Shown here: one piece after another, positions 5,326 to 7,178 of the stretch
Layout of the letters: each line of letters starts with the position of its first letter
Numbering within the stretch: the first letter of the stretch is position 1
Assembly (NCBI GenBank): GCA_001399705.1
Contig: LJCR01000104.1
Coordinates: 1-7,178 of the forward strand
DNA from: Kouleothrix aurantiaca
GTDB taxonomy: Bacteria; Chloroflexota; Chloroflexia; Chloroflexales; Roseiflexaceae
Direction of reading: 5' to 3'
Length of the DNA stretch: 7,178 nucleotides
Translations under genes and position numbers: made by a program
Notes under the pieces: generated by a model
Databases searched by the model: none
What the model saw: the letters and a program-made list of their open reading frames with translations, nothing else
Told to the model about the DNA's origin: nothing

Positions 5326-5392
5326 ACATCCCTTTCGCGTCGGAGCTATGGGCCAGGCAGGGTGCGCGCCACAATGAACATAACTCGCAGCT

Positions 5393-5421
5393 ATTATACA
5401 CAGCCATCCGTACCGTGGCTA
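5393..5421 (-). promoter_or_regulatory. Promoter of the I9-like gene
   Basis: The minus strand has TAGCCA (5416-5421, four of six of the -35 consensus), a 17-bp spacer and a perfect TATAAT (5393-5398). Transcription would start near 5386, leaving a leader of about 60 nt. This suggests the gene is expressed independently of the subtilase. Confidence 0.65.
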
Positions 5422-5451
5422 GAGTGAATGCAACTACTGTGCCTACGAAAC

Positions 5452-5521
5452 GACCACCGACGACGGACGAACGACGAAGGACGACTGACGAAGAAGCTAA
5501 AACCTTCGTCAGTCGTCCTTC
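5452..5521. repeat. Heptamer array followed by its own reverse complement
   Basis: Six tandem heptamers run from 5452 to 5493: GACCACC, GACGACG, GACGAAC, GACGAAG, GACGACT, GACGAAG. After a 10-nt spacer, 5504-5521 is the exact reverse complement of 5476-5493, an 18-bp perfect stem. There is no U-run on either side, so it is not a standard terminator. It lies between the subtilase and the promoter of the I9-like gene. Confidence 0.9.
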
Positions 5522-5527
5522 AAGCAC

Positions 5528-5561
5528 GAGACAAGAGACACGGGACATGAGCTTGCAAGCT
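5528..5561. repeat. GRGACAN heptamers and a 12-bp palindrome
   Basis: GAGACAA, GAGACAC, GGGACAT (5528-5548) have a strict period of seven. They are followed by the perfect palindrome AGCTTGCAAGCT at 5550-5561. Confidence 0.65.
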
Positions 5562-5579
5562 GCACACGAGAACTCAAAA

Positions 5580-5658
5580 CCTTTGCGCCCTTTGCGCTCT
5601 TTGCGGTCGTATTCCGTCTTCGTCCTTCGTCTTTTGTCTCCGCGCCTCCGTGGTGAAC
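5580..5658. repeat. Period-9 then period-7 microrepeats
   Basis: Three nonamers CCTTTGCGC, CCTTTGCGC, TCTTTGCGG occupy 5580-5606. Four heptamers follow at 5613-5640: TCCGTCT, TCGTCCT, TCGTCTT, TTGTCTC. Positions 5638-5658 end in CCTCCGTGGTGAAC and recur exactly (21 nt) at 5843-5863. Confidence 0.8.
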
Positions 5659-5679
5659 TACTCAATCGTCCCCATAAAT

Positions 5680-5733
5680 GACGAAAGACGAACGACCGAA
5701 GAAGAAACCTCTCCCTTCGTCCTCCGTCCTTCA
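5680..5733. repeat. Purine heptamers facing pyrimidine heptamers
   Basis: GACGAAA, GACGAAC, GACCGAA, GAAGAAA (5680-5707) are followed by CCCTTCG, TCCTCCG, TCCTTCA (5713-5733). Both have period seven. The second block roughly complements the first in reverse, giving a weak foldback. Confidence 0.7.
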
Positions 5734-5746
5734 GCGTTTATCGCCC

Positions 5747-5784
5747 GCGCCCTTCGATACGGCCTAAGGCCTACTCAGGACGCA
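5747..5784. repeat. Dispersed hairpin repeat, copy C
   Basis: Matches 611-649 and 782-820 in the same orientation, with one base deleted in the centre (GGCCTAAGGCC instead of GGCCTACAGGCC). This is about 5 kb from the other copies, so the family is truly dispersed. Confidence 0.85.
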
Positions 5785-5801
5785 AAAATCGTCTGTTGTC
5801 T

Positions 5802-5863
5802 AACCTGCAACCTGCAAACCTGCAACCTGCAACTCTCCGCGCCTCCGCGCCTCCGTGGTGAAC
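5802..5863. repeat. AACCTGC heptamers then CTCCGCGC octamers
   Basis: Four AACCTGC units with one extra A between the second and third span 5802-5830. CTCCGCGC, CTCCGCGC, CTCCGTGG follow at 5835-5858. The end repeats 5638-5658 exactly. Confidence 0.85.
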
Positions 5864-5869
5864 CACCCA

Positions 5870-5890
5870 GTCGTCGGTCGTCGGTCGTCG
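5870..5890. repeat. GTCGTCG heptamer, three units
   Basis: Three perfect units end five bases before the subtilase stop codon (read on the plus strand), so this array sits in the immediate 3' untranslated region of that gene. Confidence 0.75.
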
Positions 5891-5895
5891 TTCAC

Positions 5896-7122
5896 CTACA
5901 CCGTCTTCGCATCATTGGTGAGCGCCTGGAGCGCGGCCAGCGGGTTGATCAGCCCATCGCCATAGCGCAGCGGGTCATCCTCCAGGCGCGTGCAGGTCTG
6001 GCGGATCGCAAGCTCAACCTGATCGACGGTTGCGTCGGGGCGGGCCTGCCAGAGCAGCGCCGCCACCCCTGCGACGTGCGGCGTCGCCATGGACGTGCCA
6101 TCCATCGACTGGTAGCCGCTGCCCGGCTTGGCCGAAATAATACTCACGCCCGGCGCAACAATATCGGGCTGAATGGGATCCGGATCGCGGTTGAAGCGCA
6201 CGCGGCCGCTAAACGCCGCAACGTGGCGCCCGCGATCAATTGCGCCGACCGAAAGCGTCTCGGGGTAGTTGCCCGGCGAGCGGCTGGTGCCCACGCCCTC
6301 GTTGCCAATCGCAAACACCGGCAGCACACCCTGCTGGCGCAATCGCCGCGTGATCACCAGGAAGCTGGGGTCGTAGCCGCGCCAGCCCAGGCTCATGCTC
6401 AGCACCTTGACGCCGCTTTCCAGCATCCACTCCATGCCACCAAGCACGCGCGCCAGCACCGCGCCGCCCTCCACCACCAAACCAGAGTAAAACTCACACT
6501 CCGGCGCAACGCCAATCGCCCGATCGCCCACCAGCTTGCCGGCGATCGTGCCGGCGGTGTGCGTGCCATGCACATCGCTATCGTGCGGCTTGGCATCGGC
6601 CACGCGATTGCCAAGCATATCCCACTCGGCAAAGCCCGCCACGCGCCCCTTCAATGCCGGGTGGTTCGCATCCACGCCCGTATCGAGGTGGCCGACGCGC
6701 ACGCCCTTGCCCGTCAGGCCCTGATCCCAGAACTGGTCGATCTGCATCGACTGCAGCCCCCAGGTCAGGCGGCGGCGCAGCGTCGCAGCAGTGGTGCGCA
6801 CCGGGCGCACAATCCCAACCGTGTGCGTCGCATAGATCGACTCTATCTCGGGGTGCGACTGCAAGCCCGCGAGCCCGTCGTGGTCGACATAGCCGAGGGT
6901 AATGCCCAGGCGCGGGAAGTGGCGCACCGTCGTCTGGCCGGCATGGGGCACGCTGCCGCGCTCGCGGCTTTGCAGCACAATCGGCGCGGGCAGAAAATGA
7001 TTATCGATCTGCTCAAAATCAGGGCGGCTGGTCGTCAGCACGGCCACCTGGCGATGCACCACCAGCACCTGGCTAAATCCGTAGCGGTCGAGCTGTTCCT
7101 GCAACGTTGGGTCCAATGCCAT
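5896..7122 (-). CDS. S8 family subtilisin-like serine protease
   Basis: Encodes 408 residues. The complete subtilase catalytic set is visible: Asp147 in HLDTGV, His185 in VHGTHTAGT, oxyanion Asn274 in AIGNEG and nucleophile Ser344 in DGTSMATPHVAG. Residues about 17-110 look like a propeptide of I9 type, with FPRLGITLGYV, helix DGLAGLQSHPEI and a final strand to IVRP. The mature domain begins near WGLQSMQIDQFW (about 121-132) and ends close to residue 402, a minimal subtilase without extra C-terminal domains. No signal peptide or membrane segment is seen at the N-terminus (MALDPTLQEQLDRYGFSQ), so secretion by Sec is unlikely with this start. The ribosome site is weak. The I9-like gene lies 570 bp downstream on the same strand. 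Confidence 0.93.
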   Translation of the reverse strand: MALDPTLQEQLDRYGFSQVLVVHRQVAVLTTSRPDFEQIDNHFLPAPIVLQSRERGSVPHAGQTTVRHFPRLGITLGYVDHDGLAGLQSHPEIESIYATHTVGIVRPVRTTAATLRRRLTWGLQSMQIDQFWDQGLTGKGVRVGHLDTGVDANHPALKGRVAGFAEWDMLGNRVADAKPHDSDVHGTHTAGTIAGKLVGDRAIGVAPECEFYSGLVVEGGAVLARVLGGMEWMLESGVKVLSMSLGWRGYDPSFLVITRRLRQQGVLPVFAIGNEGVGTSRSPGNYPETLSVGAIDRGRHVAAFSGRVRFNRDPDPIQPDIVAPGVSIISAKPGSGYQSMDGTSMATPHVAGVAALLWQARPDATVDQVELAIRQTCTRLEDDPLRYGDGLINPLAALQALTNDAKTV

Positions 7123-7178
7123 CGCTCTGCTCTACTTTCTTGTGTGCTGGCCGCAGGCGCACAAAATGCAAACGCGCC

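Noticed and set aside
5309..5665. Minus-strand ORF of 118 codons between the subtilase and I9-like genes
   Set aside because: It consists of heptamer arrays and foldback sequence and overlaps the promoter of the I9-like gene.

Overview
All protein genes that can be supported lie on the minus strand. The window looks like a GC-rich bacterial chromosome. Compact minus-strand gene clusters are separated by unusually long, repeat-loaded intergenic DNA. That style, together with the gene content, reminds me of Chloroflexota (Chloroflexia-like genomes). No rRNA or marker gene is present to prove it, so the assignment is a moderate-confidence inference.

Layout from left to right. At 17-412 there is a small lipoprotein gene. 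Upstream of it (437-610) is the C-terminal stub of a WD40 gene, cut off where a dispersed hairpin repeat begins. Positions 611-1036 are non-coding: two direct copies of that repeat, a divergent inverted copy, and period-7 and period-8 microrepeats. A DinB-like putative metal-dependent protein occupies 1037-1714, with a TACAAT -10 box and a G-rich tract over its promoter. Positions 1760-2403 hold a 21-bp tandem array of nine full units, two foldback elements and a minus-strand terminator. Then comes a two-gene operon: a YdeI/DUF1801-type protein (2637-3227) followed 20 bp later by a 70-residue zinc-ribbon protein (2404-2616).

The best-identified gene is gpmI (3369-4934), the cofactor-independent phosphoglycerate mutase of glycolysis. 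Its likely -10 box sits inside the loop of the terminator of the gene before it. That gene (5038-5325) encodes a 95-residue protein that looks like a free-standing subtilisin propeptide (I9-like). After 570 bp of repeats comes an S8 subtilase (5896-7122) with an intact catalytic triad, its own propeptide-like N-terminus and no signal peptide. I infer that the small protein could be an inhibitor or chaperone of this or a related subtilase.

The most unusual DNA is at 5452-5890. There, several unrelated motifs are each repeated with a 7-bp period, and one array is followed by its own reverse complement as an 18-bp perfect foldback. The same period-7 habit recurs at 899-933, and the 21-bp array is a multiple of it.
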